Part shown: positions 53,061-61,035 of the stretch, piece after piece
Layout: the number at the start of each line of letters is the position of its first letter
Numbering within the stretch: position 1 is the stretch's first letter
Source of the DNA: Aminobacter carboxidus
GTDB taxonomy: Bacteria > Pseudomonadota > Alphaproteobacteria > Rhizobiales > Rhizobiaceae
Assembly (NCBI RefSeq): GCF_014863355.1
Contig: NZ_JACZEP010000011.1
Span: 62,001-126,000, forward strand
Length of the DNA: 64,000 bases
Direction of reading: 5' to 3'
Notes under the pieces: model-generated
Told to the model about the DNA's origin: nothing
The model's input: only the letters and a program-made list of their open reading frames with translations
Database searches by the model: none
Made by a program: the position numbers and the translations under genes

Positions 53061-53756
53061 ATGGCAGACAAATCCGAATCCGCGCTGCGGTCCTATTTCC
53101 AGCAAGGCGACATCTGGGAGCAGGAGATCATCAAGCGGGCGAAGCGTTCAGCGCGCGTCGCCTGGTTCTTTTCGATCGTCTTCGCCGGGATCGCCCTGCT
53201 CAGCCTGCTCGCCGTGGTGCTGATGCTGCCGCTGAAGAGCTTCGAGCCCTATGTCGTTACCGTCGACCAGACCACAGGCTATATCGAAGTCAAGTCGGGT
53301 CTGACGCGGCCGGCCAATCTCACCGAACAGCAGGCGGTCACGCAGGCCAATGTCGTGCGCTACATCCGCGCCCGCGAGGGCTACGATCCCTATGCCATCA
53401 CCGAGAATTTTGGCATCGCGGCGCTCCTTTCCGCGGACGAGGCGGCGCGGGAACTGCAGACCCTCCACAGCGCGGCCAATGCACAGAACCCCACAAAGGT
53501 TTATGGGCGGCTGAAGCGGGTCCTGGTCGAGATCAAATCAGTGACGTTCCCGAACACCAGCACGGCGATCGTCAGGTTCTCCACCAACGAACGGAGCGAC
53601 ACGGAATCGATCGTCCGTCATTGGATCTCCGTTGTGCGCTTCCGCTATACCGACACACCGGTCCGCAACGAATGGCGCTTCGAGAACCCTCTCGGCTTCC
53701 AGGTCTACGCGTATCGCCGTGACCAGGAGACCGTTACGCCGGGGGATACCCAATGA
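53061..53756 (+). CDS. virB8: VirB8 assembly factor
   Basis: A 231-residue bitopic protein with a short cytoplasmic N-terminus, one membrane helix (VAWFFSIVFAGIALLSLLAV) and the periplasmic NTF2-like VirB8 domain (YVVTVDQTTGYIEVKSGL, YIRAREGYDPYAITENFG, YTDTPVRNEWRFENPLGFQV). It nucleates assembly of the secretion complex. Its start follows virB6 by 44 bases, and the stop overlaps virB9. Confidence 0.93.
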   Translation: MADKSESALRSYFQQGDIWEQEIIKRAKRSARVAWFFSIVFAGIALLSLLAVVLMLPLKSFEPYVVTVDQTTGYIEVKSGLTRPANLTEQQAVTQANVVRYIRAREGYDPYAITENFGIAALLSADEAARELQTLHSAANAQNPTKVYGRLKRVLVEIKSVTFPNTSTAIVRFSTNERSDTESIVRHWISVVRFRYTDTPVRNEWRFENPLGFQVYAYRRDQETVTPGDTQ

Positions 53757-54562
53757 GGAGTGGCTCTTTTACGGCTGCGCTGATTGTAGTTGCCTCAGTT
53801 TGTCCGGCGTTAGCAGCACAGACTCCAAAGGGCGGCTCGCTCGACGCGCGCGTGACCAGCGTCACCTACCAGGAGAACAACGTCGTCCAGGTTTTCGCGA
53901 CCTACGGCATCTCGACCATGATCATCTTCGACGAGGACGAGAAGTTTGAAACGATTTCGCTCGGCGACACGGAAAGTTGGCAGGTCGTCCCGGCCGAGAA
54001 GGGCAACATCCTCTTCGTCAAGCCGATCGCCAAGGACGTCGTTACGAACATGAACATCGTCACCGACAAGCGCATCTACTATCTCGAACTGCATGATTTC
54101 GCGCCCGAGGCTGGCCGCAAGGTTTTTGGAATCCGCTTCCACTACCCGGAGAAGAATCTCAACGCTGCTTTGCGACAGGAGGCCGAACAACGAGCTGCCT
54201 GGCCGAACATCTCCGGCATCGACAAGGCCAACGTCAACATCGACTATTCGTTCTCGGGTGATGCGCGCCTGAAGCCGCTTATGGTCTTCGATGACGGCAA
54301 CAAGACCTTCTTCAAATTCGACCGACGCGTGCCGGCGATCTTCGCGGTCAATTCGGATTTCTCCGAAACGCTTCGAAACTTCCGCAGGGAAGGGGAGTAC
54401 ATCGTCGTCGACGGGACGGCGACCCAGTTCACTCTGCGTGATGGCGATCAGTGGATCTGTATCTTCAATCTCAGGAAGCCGGATTTCGCAGCGCCCGATC
54501 CGGCAATCCTCGGGCCAGTCGAAGATGACAAGGCCAAACGCCGGCGTCGGAGCGGAAACTGA
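53753..54562 (+). CDS. virB9: VirB9 outer-membrane core component
   Basis: A 269-residue periplasmic protein with signal peptide (TAALIVVASVCPALAAQ), an N-terminal beta-rich domain (VTYQENNVVQVFATYGIST, GDTESWQVVPAEKGNILFVK) and the C-terminal domain (NVNIDYSFSGDARLKPLMVF, DGNKTFFKFDRRVPAIFAVN). It binds VirB10 to form the core complex. Start and stop overlap the neighbouring genes. Confidence 0.94.
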   Translation: MRSGSFTAALIVVASVCPALAAQTPKGGSLDARVTSVTYQENNVVQVFATYGISTMIIFDEDEKFETISLGDTESWQVVPAEKGNILFVKPIAKDVVTNMNIVTDKRIYYLELHDFAPEAGRKVFGIRFHYPEKNLNAALRQEAEQRAAWPNISGIDKANVNIDYSFSGDARLKPLMVFDDGNKTFFKFDRRVPAIFAVNSDFSETLRNFRREGEYIVVDGTATQFTLRDGDQWICIFNLRKPDFAAPDPAILGPVEDDKAKRRRRSGN

Positions 54563-55779
54563 TGAAGCGCTCCCCTGAACTCGAGGCCCTTGGTCAGAGC
54601 GACGACCCCGTCATTGCCGACAACGCCGTTCGTCGAAAGCAGCTCGTCGGTGGCGCAGTCCTGCTCCTGCTCGGCGTCGTCGCCGGCTATATGGTTCTTG
54701 CCGGCCGGCAGCCGCCGGTTCGCGACATGCTCGATGGCGACGAGGAGTTCACCACCACAACGTTTCGTCCTCCATCCTTCGTGCGCGAGGGAGAGCCCGA
54801 GCCGGAACCTCCGGCGCCGGAGATCGTCGAGATTCCGCCGCTACCGCCTCCGCCTCCTCCGGCCGAAGAGGCCGATACGACCGAGTTCGAGGTGCCACCG
54901 CCGCCCGTTCCCGGAACGCCGCCGCCGCCGGAAGCGGTCGATGCGCCGGCTGAAGAATTCCCCGAGCGCTTCCGCTCGAAACTGGTCGTGGTCGACAATG
55001 CGACCGCCGGCGGACAAGGCAGTTTGACCGGCAACGAGGGAGAGGGGCTGACCGTCGCCGGTGAGGATCGCAGCAGCAAGTTCCTCGCCGCAGCCTCCAG
55101 CATCGGCGACCGCGGCGCCAAGGCGAGAAAGATTGAACGTATCGACGCACTCGTTCCTGAAGGCACGTTGATCCCTGGAATATTAGAGACCGCTATCGTC
55201 AGCGACCTTCCCGGGCAGGTGAGGGCGATCGTCTCTCAGGACGTCTATTCGTTTGACGGTCGACGCATTCTGATCCCCACCGGCACCCGGCTCATCGGTG
55301 AGTACCAGTCCGAAATCACGCGGGGTCAGACGAGAATTTTCGTGGTCTGGACCCGCATGCTGCGCGATGACGGCGTGTCGGTCCGGCTAAACTCGATCGG
55401 CGCCGACAGTCTGGGCCGTGCCGGCCTGACCGGGCGCGTCGACAAGAAGTTTCGCGAGCGCTTCGGCGCAGCCATTCTGCTCTCAATCGTCGGCGCCGGC
55501 GCCAGCTACCTAACCGGTTACGGTAGCGAGGCGGCGGCGGGAGACAGCGACGATGCGCAGAACGCTGAGGAGCTCGCCCGTGAAACCCTCGCGCAGACCT
55601 TCTCCGACATGGCCAACCAGGCATTGGGAGACTCCTTGCGAATTCCACCGACGATCAGCGTCAGCCAAGGCGAGCGCATCTTCGTCTTCGTCCGCCAGGA
55701 CCTCGATTTTTCCGCCATGTACGAGGATCCCGTCACCGAGGCACTGAGGGAGATCCGTCGTGAACGTAATCTCGACTAA
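54562..55779 (+). CDS. virB10: VirB10 energy-sensing core component
   Basis: A 405-residue protein with one N-terminal membrane helix (LVGGAVLLLLGVVAGYMVLA) and a long proline-rich periplasmic linker at about 75-130. The conserved TrbI/VirB10 domain follows (LVPEGTLIPGILETAIVSDL, QDVYSFDGRRILIPTGTRLI, ISVSQGERIFVFVRQDLDF). It spans both membranes and relays ATP energy to the outer pore. It overlaps virB9 by one base and virB11 by 20. Confidence 0.94.
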   Translation: MKRSPELEALGQSDDPVIADNAVRRKQLVGGAVLLLLGVVAGYMVLAGRQPPVRDMLDGDEEFTTTTFRPPSFVREGEPEPEPPAPEIVEIPPLPPPPPPAEEADTTEFEVPPPPVPGTPPPPEAVDAPAEEFPERFRSKLVVVDNATAGGQGSLTGNEGEGLTVAGEDRSSKFLAAASSIGDRGAKARKIERIDALVPEGTLIPGILETAIVSDLPGQVRAIVSQDVYSFDGRRILIPTGTRLIGEYQSEITRGQTRIFVVWTRMLRDDGVSVRLNSIGADSLGRAGLTGRVDKKFRERFGAAILLSIVGAGASYLTGYGSEAAAGDSDDAQNAEELARETLAQTFSDMANQALGDSLRIPPTISVSQGERIFVFVRQDLDFSAMYEDPVTEALREIRRERNLD

Positions 55780-56791
55780 CTTCGCCGCCGAGCAGAAACA
55801 CCATTTCCTGAACCGGGCGCTCGAGCCGCTGCGGCCATTTCTCGATGACAGCCAGGTTGTCGAGATCTCAATCAATTCGCCGGGCCAGGTTTATGTGGAG
55901 CGGTTGGGCTCGGCCAACATGGAACACTATGAGATGCCCGAGCTCACGGCCGATGAGATCGTCAACATCGGCGAGCGCGTCGCGGCCACTACCAATCAGT
56001 TCATCAACCGGTCCAGTCCCATTCTCAGCGCCGCCCTTCCGACGGGAGAGCGGATACAGGTTGTCCTGCCACCCGCGGCAGCTAATGGCGGCGCCGTTTC
56101 GATTCGCAAGCAAGTCATCAGCAACTTCACGCTCGACGACTATCGCGATCAGGGATCGCTCGATCAGGTGACGGTCGCCGTCGGCGGTCTAAGCGAGACC
56201 GATCACGCCTTGATCGACCAGTTGTCAGCCAAGGACATCTACGGTTTCATTCGAACGGCTATCGTCAATCGCGTGTCCGTCCTGATTAGCGGCGGCACCT
56301 CAAGCGGCAAAACGACGTTCCTCAATGCATGCCTCAAATCGGTCGATCCGCATGAGCGGATCATCACGTTGGAGGATACGCGGGAGCTCTTCCCACCGCA
56401 GAAAAATGCGGTGCATTTGCTCGCCTCTCGTGGCGACCAGGGAACGGCCAATGTGACGATCCAGTCCTTGCTCGAGGCCTCGCTACGTATGCGACCGGAT
56501 CGCCTCTTTGTCGGCGAGGTGAGAGGATCGGAGGCATTCGCATTTCTGCGCGCGATCAATACGGGTCATCCAGGTTCCATGTCGACTGTGCACGCCGATA
56601 CGCCCCTTGGCGCCTACGAGCAGCTCGCCATGATGGTGATGCAGTCGGGCTTATCGGCCGCCTATCCGAAAGCCGATCTCATCTCCTACATCCAGAGCGT
56701 CATTCCGATCGTGATCCAGTTGCGCAGGGAAGGGGGCAGACGCGGCGTCTCTGAAATCTTCTTCGCTCGCGGACGGACGGATGCGGCATGA
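55760..56791 (+). CDS. virB11: VirB11 traffic ATPase
   Basis: A 343-residue hexameric ATPase of the VirB11/PulE family. Walker A GGTSSGKTTFLNA lies near residue 177; an Asp box (ITLEDTRELFPP) and a second conserved segment (RMRPDRLFVGEVRGSEAFAF, NTGHPGSMSTVHAD) complete the site. It switches VirB4/VirD4 between pilus formation and substrate transfer. Translation starts at a GTG inside the end of virB10. Confidence 0.95.
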   Translation: MNVISTNFAAEQKHHFLNRALEPLRPFLDDSQVVEISINSPGQVYVERLGSANMEHYEMPELTADEIVNIGERVAATTNQFINRSSPILSAALPTGERIQVVLPPAAANGGAVSIRKQVISNFTLDDYRDQGSLDQVTVAVGGLSETDHALIDQLSAKDIYGFIRTAIVNRVSVLISGGTSSGKTTFLNACLKSVDPHERIITLEDTRELFPPQKNAVHLLASRGDQGTANVTIQSLLEASLRMRPDRLFVGEVRGSEAFAFLRAINTGHPGSMSTVHADTPLGAYEQLAMMVMQSGLSAAYPKADLISYIQSVIPIVIQLRREGGRRGVSEIFFARGRTDAA

Positions 56792-58827
56792 CCGGGTCGC
56801 TCCGCGTCTTCTATTTCGGCTTTTGCCTGACCGTCGCCTTTACCATCTGGCTGTTGGCTTACGGTCTTGGTTTGCAGTTGCTGTATGGCGATGGTCGGAT
56901 CCTGCAGGCAACCATCACCACAAACCCCTTTGCTCCATTTCAGCAGCTTCTCATCTATGGTGATAGCGGCGTCTTGCGCGTCGTGGCGCTCGGCGCTCTT
57001 GTGCCTGCGGCTCTTGTCGCTGGGATCGTCGCGTATATAGGCTTTCGACCGAACTCGAGCCCCCTCGGGGATGCCCGATTCCAGACCGCGACGACGCTCC
57101 ATCGTGATGGATGGTTCAGGAAAAAGGGCAAGATCCTCGGTCGTTTCGGTCGCCAGGTCCTTCGCGTAGACGACGATCGGCATCACCTGATCATCGGGCC
57201 GACCCGCTCGGGGAAGGGGGCTTGCTACGTCATCCCAAACGCGCTCTCGCATGAAGGCTCGATGATCGTCACCGACCTCAAGGGCGAGATTTTTCGCAGC
57301 ACAGCGGGCTATCGCAAGTCCAGGGGTAGTCAGGTCTTCCTGTTCGCGCCGGGATCGGAACGGTCGCATCGCTACAATCCGCTCGATTTCATCCGGCCGG
57401 ACCGCGGCGACCGCACCACGGATATCCAGAACATGGCCTCGATCCTCGTCCCGGAAGTCACCGAATCCGAGAATTCGATCTGGCAGGCTACCGCACAGCA
57501 GGTCATCGCCGGCGCAATCAGCTACGTCAACGAAAGCATCTATTATGAAGGACACCGGACCCTCGGCGAGATCACGTCATTCTTCAACAGCGGCGCAAAC
57601 CTTCAGGCGATGATGACGCTGATCAAGGAACGTGAGCCTTATCTGTCTCGCTTTACGATGGAGAGCTTCAACGCCTACATCGCCCTCTCCGAGCGGGCCG
57701 CCGCTTCGGCGCTCCTCGACATCCAGAAAGCGCTGCGGCCGTTCCGCAATGAGCGCGTTGTGGCAGCGACATCGGTGACCGACATGGACCTGCGCGCTTT
57801 GAAGCGCCGCCCGATCTCGATCTACCTCGCTCCCAATGTCACCGACATCACGCTGCTACGACCGTTGCTCGCCCTGTTCGTGCAGCAGACTCTCGACACG
57901 CTGATGCTCGAGAAAGCAGAGCGTTCGGTTCCGGTCTTTTTCCTGCTCGACGAGTTCCGCCAGTTGAAGAAGATGAGCGAGATCACGACCAAGCTGCCCT
58001 ACGTGGCCGGGTACAACATGAAGATGGCCTTCGTCATTCAGGACCTGAAGAACCTGGACGAGATCTATGGCGAGACATCCCGGCATTCGCTCATGGGCAA
58101 TTGCGGCTACCAGTTGGTCTTCGGCGCCAACGATCAGGTAACAGCCGAAGCTGTTTCGAAAGGCCTGGGCAAACGCACCGTCCGCTACAAGACCGAATCC
58201 CGCACGATAGAGCTGATGGGCCTGCATCGTCGCACCAAGGTTGAGCAACTGCGCGAGCGCGACCTGATGATGCCACAGGAGGTGCGGCAGATGCCGGGAG
58301 ACAAGATGGTCATCCTGGCCGAAGGGCAAGGGCCGATCTTCGCCGACAAGTTGCGCTTCTTCCGGACGATGCCATTCCGGGAGATGGAGAGCTTCTCACA
58401 GACACATGTGCCGGACGTGCCGACAACCGAGTTCCTGCCACAGCGGCCCGTACCGGCAACAATTTCTGCCTATGCTGGCGAAGGCACGAATATCTCGAAA
58501 ACTGAAGTCCAGGGTGCCCAGGCACCGGACAAGGCAAAGCGTGCCGGTCGAGAACTTTCCGCTTGGGCCGAACCCGCTGATGTTGGCGACAGGCGCCAAA
58601 CAAGAGCGGTCGCGCCGGCCAAGGCACAGTTGCGAGCAGAGGCCGCAGCGAAAGCAACGCCTGGTCCACTCGATGCTCGTTTCGCAAAAGCCGCCCGGAA
58701 ACTGAAGGCTCTTACCAAGGCTCCGGCCAGGTCCGGAAACCAGCGTGTAAAGCAAGGCAGTTGGGCTCGCGTGTTCGACGAGACCATTCCAGACGAACTG
58801 GAGATCGCCGAGGCCGAGGCGAGCTGA
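56788..58827 (+). CDS. virD4: VirD4/TraG coupling protein
   Basis: A 679-residue coupling protein that recruits the relaxosome to the channel. Two N-terminal membrane helices (VAFTIWLLAYGLGLQLLYG, VVALGALVPAALVAGIVAYI), Walker A GPTRSGKGACYVIPN near residue 137, and Walker B VFFLLDEFRQLKKM near 386. The C-terminal 130 residues are alanine- and lysine-rich and probably bind substrates. It overlaps virB11 (ATGA) and closes the operon. Confidence 0.95.
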   Translation: MTGSLRVFYFGFCLTVAFTIWLLAYGLGLQLLYGDGRILQATITTNPFAPFQQLLIYGDSGVLRVVALGALVPAALVAGIVAYIGFRPNSSPLGDARFQTATTLHRDGWFRKKGKILGRFGRQVLRVDDDRHHLIIGPTRSGKGACYVIPNALSHEGSMIVTDLKGEIFRSTAGYRKSRGSQVFLFAPGSERSHRYNPLDFIRPDRGDRTTDIQNMASILVPEVTESENSIWQATAQQVIAGAISYVNESIYYEGHRTLGEITSFFNSGANLQAMMTLIKEREPYLSRFTMESFNAYIALSERAAASALLDIQKALRPFRNERVVAATSVTDMDLRALKRRPISIYLAPNVTDITLLRPLLALFVQQTLDTLMLEKAERSVPVFFLLDEFRQLKKMSEITTKLPYVAGYNMKMAFVIQDLKNLDEIYGETSRHSLMGNCGYQLVFGANDQVTAEAVSKGLGKRTVRYKTESRTIELMGLHRRTKVEQLRERDLMMPQEVRQMPGDKMVILAEGQGPIFADKLRFFRTMPFREMESFSQTHVPDVPTTEFLPQRPVPATISAYAGEGTNISKTEVQGAQAPDKAKRAGRELSAWAEPADVGDRRQTRAVAPAKAQLRAEAAAKATPGPLDARFAKAARKLKALTKAPARSGNQRVKQGSWARVFDETIPDELEIAEAEAS

Positions 58828-58901
58828 CTCTCTCCACTCTCATCGCGTTCTGTTTTGGAGAGCGCGAACATGCCGTTCTTGGTGATCGCGTAGTTGGCTC
58901 C

Positions 58902-58929
58902 TTGCCAAGCATACAAAAGTTTGTATACT
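58902..58929 (+). promoter_or_regulatory. Promoter and operator of the HigBA-like pair
   Basis: TTGCCA (58902-58907), a 16-base spacer and TATACT (58924-58929) form a good promoter only seven bases from the toxin ATG, so the message would be nearly leaderless. The perfect inverted repeat ATACAAA-AG-TTTGTAT (58911-58926) overlaps the -10 element and is a natural operator for the XRE antitoxin. Confidence 0.7.
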
Positions 58930-58935
58930 CCGCCG

Positions 58936-59265
58936 ATGAAAGTGCTTAGGTTTCGGGGCAGCGCCCTCAATGATTTGCGCGCCTTCCCCGAGTCGGCACG
59001 GCGTGAAGCGGGCTATCAACTCGACAAGGTACAGAACGAGCAGGCCCCAGCCGACTGGAAGCCAATGGGCACCGTCGGGAAGGGCGTCCAGGAAATCAGG
59101 ATTCGGGACGAAGCCGGTGCGTTCCGGGTCATCTACGTCGCCAAATTCGCTGAGGCCGTCTACGTGCTACACTGTTTCCAGAAGAAGTCGCAAAAGACCA
59201 GCAGGTCGGACTTGGACCTTGCCGCGAAACGCTACGGCGATCTGGTGAAGGAATTAGGCCAATGA
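58936..59265 (+). CDS. HigB-like toxin (RelE superfamily, Gp49-like)
   Basis: A 109-residue basic protein. RFRGSALNDLRAFPESARRE, then WKPMGTVGKGVQEIRIRDEA, FRVIYVAKFAEAVYVLHCFQ and KKSQKTSRSDLDLAAKRYGD give the full RelE/HigB fold of the phage-derived Gp49-like subgroup, which cleaves mRNA at the ribosome. It overlaps the antitoxin gene by four bases in the toxin-first HigBA order. The pair would stabilise the plasmid. I chose the ATG at 58936, directly after the operator. Confidence 0.85.
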   Translation: MKVLRFRGSALNDLRAFPESARREAGYQLDKVQNEQAPADWKPMGTVGKGVQEIRIRDEAGAFRVIYVAKFAEAVYVLHCFQKKSQKTSRSDLDLAAKRYGDLVKELGQ

Positions 59266-59543
59266 GCAACGAAACTTTTGCAAGTGTTTGGGACGCGATC
59301 GAAGACACGCCGGCCGAAGCGGAGAACATGAAGCTCCGCTCCACGCTGATGATGGCGCTGGAGCAGCACATCCGGGCAAAGGGCTGGACCCAGGCCGAAG
59401 CCGCGCGCCAACTCGGCGTGACGCAGCCGCGCGTGTCCGATCTTCTGCGCGGCAAAATCAACCTGTTCGCCCTCGACACCCTCGTCAATATGCTGGTCGC
59501 GGTCGGCCTGCATGTCGAGGTTAGTGTCCGGGAAGCTGCATAA
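59262..59543 (+). CDS. HigA-like XRE antitoxin
   Basis: A 93-residue antitoxin with an XRE helix-turn-helix of the HTH_37 type (LMMALEQHIRAKGWTQAEAA, RQLGVTQPRVSDLLRGKI) and a short C-terminal strand that would cover the toxin. It starts in a four-base overlap with the toxin gene. It should repress the operon through the palindrome at 58911-58926. Confidence 0.87.
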   Translation: MSNETFASVWDAIEDTPAEAENMKLRSTLMMALEQHIRAKGWTQAEAARQLGVTQPRVSDLLRGKINLFALDTLVNMLVAVGLHVEVSVREAA

Positions 59544-59591
59544 TCATTAGCGCCCGGTCTGTGGGCGATGTCACGCTGATCAGAGGACACA

Positions 59592-59993
59592 ATGTCGAAC
59601 CGGATTCCGCTGGACCCCAAGCTGCCGAAGACATTTGACGCAACCCCGAACGACACGCGAAGCAATCAACAACTCGATGCGTGGTGGGATCGTCCCTACG
59701 GCATCACCTTGTCGGACGGCCGAATCGAGGTCCGGTGCTTGAATGGTGGGGCGTGGGACCGTTCAACATATCTCGGCGTCGCCGAAAACTACGATGCGGC
59801 GTGTGCATTGGCGGAAGCCAAGCAGGCGGAGTGGCTTAAGTTCCGTGAGCGTCCCAGTGTCTGTCTCGACGCAGAACAGGTCTTGGTGATCCGGCAATCG
59901 CAGCGGCCGGACGAAGAACCACAAGAACTCGGGACATTCCCAACCGCCGAGGCCGCCAACGACTATCTGCGCGCCAACTTCCCCGAAACGTAG
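59592..59993 (+). CDS. Conserved hypothetical protein
   Basis: A 133-residue acidic soluble protein that I do not recognise. The middle section (WDRPYGITLSDGRIEVRCLN, GGAWDRSTYLGVAENYDAAC) and the C-terminus (GTFPTAEAANDYLRANFPET) read as an ordered alpha/beta protein with repeated A-E-A helices, similar in style to WGR or DUF-type accessory proteins on alphaproteobacterial plasmids. It lies 48 bases after the toxin-antitoxin pair in the same direction. No function is assigned. Confidence 0.55.
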   Translation: MSNRIPLDPKLPKTFDATPNDTRSNQQLDAWWDRPYGITLSDGRIEVRCLNGGAWDRSTYLGVAENYDAACALAEAKQAEWLKFRERPSVCLDAEQVLVIRQSQRPDEEPQELGTFPTAEAANDYLRANFPET

Positions 59994-60009
59994 CCGCTAG
60001 GCGGTTGCG

Positions 60010-60515
60010 CCGTCTGGGCCGCGAGAGAAGTGACAACGGTGCGGCCTGCAGCTTTTCACCAAACGGCGTCACCCGATCATGGTCATGGAGTACGAGTCCA
60101 CGCACGAAGCGATTGCCCACCGCTTCCTGCAGCTGACGAAGCCTCGAAAATCCTGCGCCCGCACCGTTGCGCTTGCCTTTACCTCGATTCCGATGATCCT
60201 CCCGCGACGATCTTCGATCACGACATCGACCTCGTCCTGGTCCTGGTCCTTGGTCCGGTAGTGCGAGAAGGAGACGCGTCGCTCCTACCACGATGCGAGC
60301 TTAAGGAAGTCCGACACGACGAAGGTTTCGAGCAGGGCGCCGAAGCGCGTCCGATCCTGCTGCAGCGCTCCGTCCTCATCCTCGCGCAATGTCGCGAGTA
60401 GCCCGCTGTCGAGAAAATGCAACTTCGGCGTCTTGACGAGGCGGCTCAACCGGTTGCTCGACCACGGCGCCAAGGTCCGGACTAGGAAGAGGCGCTCGAC
60501 GTTGACGGCACCAGC
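60010..60515 (-). pseudogene. DUF4143/AAA-14 ATPase C-terminal remnant
   Basis: The minus strand encodes VERLFLVRTLAPWSSNRLSR, LVKTPKLHFLDSGLLATL and then, after a premature TAG, HYRTKDQDQDEVDVVIEDRR and GIEVKASATVRAQDFRGF. After one more frameshift come AVGNRFVRGLVLHDHDRVTP and FGEKL. This is the end of the AAA-14/DUF4143 ATP-binding family. One nonsense mutation, one frameshift and loss of the N-terminal ATPase make it non-functional. Its 5' side stops at an ISL3 end. Confidence 0.75.
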
Positions 60516-60545
60516 ATGATCATCGAGATCGCGTCAGAGCCTCGT
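60516..60545 (+). mobile_element. ISL3-family right-end remnant
   Basis: The bases around 60516-60537 (CATGATCATCGAGATCGCGT...) followed by CAGAGCC closely match the right end of the intact ISL3 element at 30921-30947. No transposase remains beside it. The remnant marks an insertion that removed the N-terminal half of the DUF4143 gene. Confidence 0.6.
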
Positions 60546-60592
60546 TTGGACGAAAATCACCCTTCAAACAGACATCATTCCATGAATAATCA

Positions 60593-60780
60593 CAGGTCAC
60601 GCGTTTTTCGTGCTCGACCTTCTGCCAATAGCAAGCGAGAGGGCGTGCCACCTCCGCGCCGTCACAAGCCTCCCGATGTGTTGATCGCACACGCCGGACC
60701 GCCGGGCAATCTCCGTCATTGGCATCGACCAGACTAGTTCGTGCAGCTCGCGACTTAGTTCCATCATTGCCTTCGGACGC
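60593..60780 (-). pseudogene. Helix-turn-helix protein remnant with frameshift
   Basis: The minus strand reads LSRELHELVWSMPMTEIARR SGVCDQHIG and then, after a one-base shift near 60665, EVARPLACYWQKVEHEKRVT. Together these reproduce the common REELHELVWxxPMTxIAxxxGVSDxxIxRxC...VPxPxxGYWxK motif of small DNA-binding proteins. Both flanks are missing, the downstream one at the ISL3 remnant. Confidence 0.55.
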
Positions 60781-60804
60781 GGCTTGTGCTTGGGCCGTGG
60801 CGTC

Positions 60805-61026
60805 CTAGCTGAACACAAACTCCCTGACGGGAGCCACCCAACTTTCGACCGTACGGTAGAGATCGACAATCCACGCTTCGACGCTGCCGAGCTGGGGCCC
60901 GAAGTAAATGAGCGGAGCGATCAACAGAAAGGCGAGCAAGAGCCAAGAACCGGGCCAGCCGTGGTCGTTTTCTGGCAACTCGTCTGGAGGCGGGCCGTAT
61001 TTATATGGCCAGTTGTCATTCTTCAT
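60805..61026 (-). CDS. Small membrane protein coupled to the relaxase gene
   Basis: A 73-residue protein with an acidic, proline-rich N-terminus (WPYKYGPPPDELPENDHGWP) and one membrane helix (SWLLLAFLLIAPLIYFG), ending in an amphipathic C-terminus. The ATG at 61026 follows AGGAG, which itself overlaps the relaxase stop codon, so translation is coupled to the relaxase. I do not recognise a family; a link to DNA processing or coupling is inferred from position. Confidence 0.65.
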   Translation of the reverse strand: MKNDNWPYKYGPPPDELPENDHGWPGSWLLLAFLLIAPLIYFGPQLGSVEAWIVDLYRTVESWVAPVREFVFS

Positions 61027-61035
61027 GACCAACTC

